Shown piece by piece: positions 62,688 to 64,000 of a stretch of DNA of 64,000 bases. Position 1 is the stretch's first letter. Each line of letters starts with the position of its first letter. Below the pieces are notes generated by a model. The model was not told where the DNA came from, did not search any database, and saw only the letters and a list, made by a program, of their open reading frames with translations. This DNA comes from Lachnospiraceae bacterium (lineage in GTDB: Bacteria; Bacillota; Clostridia; Lachnospirales; Lachnospiraceae): the NCBI GenBank assembly GCA_910575775.1, contig CAJTEY010000001.1, forward strand, positions 248,001-312,000, written 5' to 3'. The position numbers and the translations under genes are program-made.

Positions 62688-63387
62688 TCGATGCCCTCTC
62701 CATGAGCCACTCTGTCAGCTCCATATCATACCGGGTATCAATATTCATAGAACGCTCCGCAGGCATCACATAGATGACAGGCTCGTCACTGATCACCAGA
62801 TCAGATGTAAGCAGATACTGCACATCCGTAATAAAGACAGCCCCGTTTCTCACATACAGCTCCGGCAAATCCTGCCGCCGTTTTCCTTTATTATGATCCG
62901 GGTGCAGTGCAATACCCATATCATCCCGCCTGTGATAGGCATTGTACTGACTGACGCTCTCTTCCCTGTAACAGCTCACCAGAGATGTTCCCTGCCTGCT
63001 GTCATACAGCGCAATGGCGCCAATAATGTCTTCCCCTCTCCTGAGCGGCGAAGTAGGCTGCAATAAAACAACATCGTCGTAATATTCCCCCAGTTCCCGG
63101 TAAAAATTCACCGCATGAATCATCAGATCCGCGCTTTTTGACTTATCAGACGAAAGCGCTGCAGGCCGGATAAAAGGCACCTCTGCGCCGCATTCTCTTG
63201 CAACAGCAGCGATCTCCTCGGAATCCGTCGATACGATCACTCTGTCAACCGCCCCGGCTTCTTTCGCCTCTTTCGCCGCCTGAATAGAGTAATAAATCAG
63301 CGGATGTCCCGCCACATTATATATATTCTTTTTGGGAATCCCCTTTGAGCCTCCTCTGGCGGGAATAATTGCCAGCCTCTTTTTCAT
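62677..63387 (-). CDS. neuA: CMP-nonulosonic acid synthetase, second copy
   Basis: 236 residues from ATG 63387; a GTG at 63396 is also possible. I-I-P-A-R-G-G-S-K-G-I-P near the N-terminus, L-L-Q-P-T-S-P-L-R and a late M-N-I-D-T-R-Y-D identify the family. It differs from the 58.4 kb copy in the N-terminal signature and overall sequence, so it is not a recent duplicate. The two may activate different acids (for example sialic and legionaminic) or feed different pathways. Confidence 0.9.
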   Translation of the reverse strand: MKKRLAIIPARGGSKGIPKKNIYNVAGHPLIYYSIQAAKEAKEAGAVDRVIVSTDSEEIAAVARECGAEVPFIRPAALSSDKSKSADLMIHAVNFYRELGEYYDDVVLLQPTSPLRRGEDIIGAIALYDSRQGTSLVSCYREESVSQYNAYHRRDDMGIALHPDHNKGKRRQDLPELYVRNGAVFITDVQYLLTSDLVISDEPVIYVMPAERSMNIDTRYDMELTEWLMERASNGK

Positions 63388-63428
63388 GTATCTCACCCCA
63401 AATCCTGATGTGAACAGTTTCCCTTTTC

Positions 63429-64000
63429 CTAATATGTCATTCTTTTGTGGATGGACAATTCCACCTTAGCCAGAAAGTCTGCAATGATTTCGCCCGCATT
63501 TCCTTTTCCGAAAATAATTTCCGATTCATATCTCCCATGGGCTATCTGTCTCTCCAGACATTCGGAGATTTCTTCCGTGTCGTAATCCGCAAGCACGACG
63601 TTTTTTCCGTGCTCCCTTCCCTCCTGTCTGTCTCCGACAATAACCGCCGGTGTCCCGAGAAAAGAAGCTTCCCGGATAAAGGAGCTGCTATTGCCCACCG
63701 CGCAAATGGCATTTTTTAAAATGCAGTTATAGATTTCCGGCGGAAAATTCTTACAGTAAGCGAAGTTGGAATCACTGTTGTTTTCCCGAAAAATGCGAAT
63801 TCCCCTCGACACCAGATCGCTTCCAGCATCAATGTTCGGCCACATCACAATCTTCTGTTCTTCTCTGTCCCTAAGCGCAGCAAGTGTCTTCTCCACCTGC
63901 GCGCGCCCCTCCTCCGGCGTCGATGTCACCGGATGCTGCATCATCAAAATATACGGCTTCGTAAAATCAATCCGATAGCCCACACCAACGTTATATTCCT
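63429..64000 (-). CDS. neuC: UDP-GlcNAc 2-epimerase (hydrolysing), C-terminal part; runs off right edge
   Basis: The frame continues to the end of the window, so only the C-terminal 190 or so residues are seen. Q-H-P-V-T-S-T, V-G-N-S-S-S-F-I-R-E and V-G-D-R-Q-E-G-R-E are the NeuC/LegG donor-site motifs. It is a second 2-epimerase besides the complete one at 51.7 kb and ends 41 nt before the second CMP-synthetase. A GTG at 63983 is inside the protein and is not the start. Confidence 0.85.
   Translation of the reverse strand, partial: EYNVGVGYRIDFTKPYILMMQHPVTSTPEEGRAQVEKTLAALRDREEQKIVMWPNIDAGSDLVSRGIRIFRENNSDSNFAYCKNFPPEIYNCILKNAICAVGNSSSFIREASFLGTPAVIVGDRQEGREHGKNVVLADYDTEEISECLERQIAHGRYESEIIFGKGNAGEIIADFLAKVELSIHKRMTY

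Noticed and set aside
58395..63387. The two CMP-synthetase genes as an assembly duplication
   Set aside because: Their N-terminal signatures, lengths and most residues differ, so they are distinct genes.
1..64000. CRISPR array, tRNA, rRNA or insertion sequence
   Set aside because: No regularly spaced direct repeats with unique spacers, no tRNA-like or rRNA-like segments and no transposase motifs were seen. The only tandem repeats lie inside coding sequences.

Overview
The window reads as a chromosomal segment of a Gram-positive anaerobe of the Clostridia, most likely a Lachnospiraceae member. The evidence is indirect: strong AGGAGG-type ribosome sites, sigma-A promoters with extended -10 elements, very large secreted proteins built from BspA-type leucine-rich, GLUG, Big_2-like and glucosaminidase modules with 'SVSEN' linkers, and a VTC/DUF4956 pair. 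The left half looks near or above 50% G+C with C-ended codons; parts of the right half (about 36-41 kb and 47-51.7 kb) are visibly richer in A+T. I saw no rRNA, tRNA, CRISPR array or transposase.

Layout. 1-4.2 kb: the first codons of a family 2 glycosyltransferase running off the left edge, then two divergent MBOAT O-acyltransferases; the rightward one is followed by an SGNH/GDSL-like partner. 4.4-13.6 kb: a tight leftward operon with two GT4 enzymes, a GT8, UDP-glucose 6-dehydrogenase, UDP-glucuronate 4-epimerase, a polyprenyl-phosphate GT2, a GT-C-like membrane protein and a YdjC-type deacetylase. 13.7-17.2 kb: a rightward GT2, a leftward GT-C-like protein and one Xre-type regulator. 17.2-31.2 kb: three giant exported proteins (965, 1706 and about 1647 residues), each with its own promoter, two with clear terminators, and a broken AlbA/Schlafen-type ATPase remnant between two of them.

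31.4-46.5 kb: fifteen leftward genes. They start with a DUF6056 membrane protein, two half-size EamA transporters, a large membrane protein and a GT2. A compact run follows (radical SAM/SPASM, SDR epimerase, phosphoesterase, ATP-grasp, left-handed beta-helix acyltransferase), then another GT2, a membrane protein, a VTC-domain protein, DUF4956 and a final membrane protein. The DUF6056 gene carries a run of ten G inside its coding sequence. 46.98-51.68 kb: a rightward, A+T-rich cassette with an LtaS-like phosphoglycerol transferase, a small membrane protein, a membrane-anchored glycerophosphodiesterase and a GtrII-type glucosyltransferase, behind a near-consensus promoter. 51.7-64 kb: a leftward nonulosonic (legionaminic/sialic-type) acid cluster with two NeuC-like epimerases, NeuB, a NeuD/PglD-like acetyltransferase, two CMP-sugar synthetases, a PtmE-like CBS/nucleotidyltransferase, a radical SAM enzyme, an ABC flippase, a large membrane protein and an unassigned GT-B-like protein. 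It continues past the right edge.

Together the window looks like a cell-envelope glycan island. It makes activated sugars (UDP-GlcA, its 4-epimer, CMP-nonulosonate), assembles and flips lipid-linked intermediates (polyprenyl-phosphate GT2s, EamA pair, ABC flippase), transfers sugars outside the membrane (GT-C, GtrII, DUF6056), and decorates them with acyl or glycerophosphate groups (MBOAT/SGNH, LtaS-like). The giant proteins are plausible surface partners or acceptors, which is inference only.
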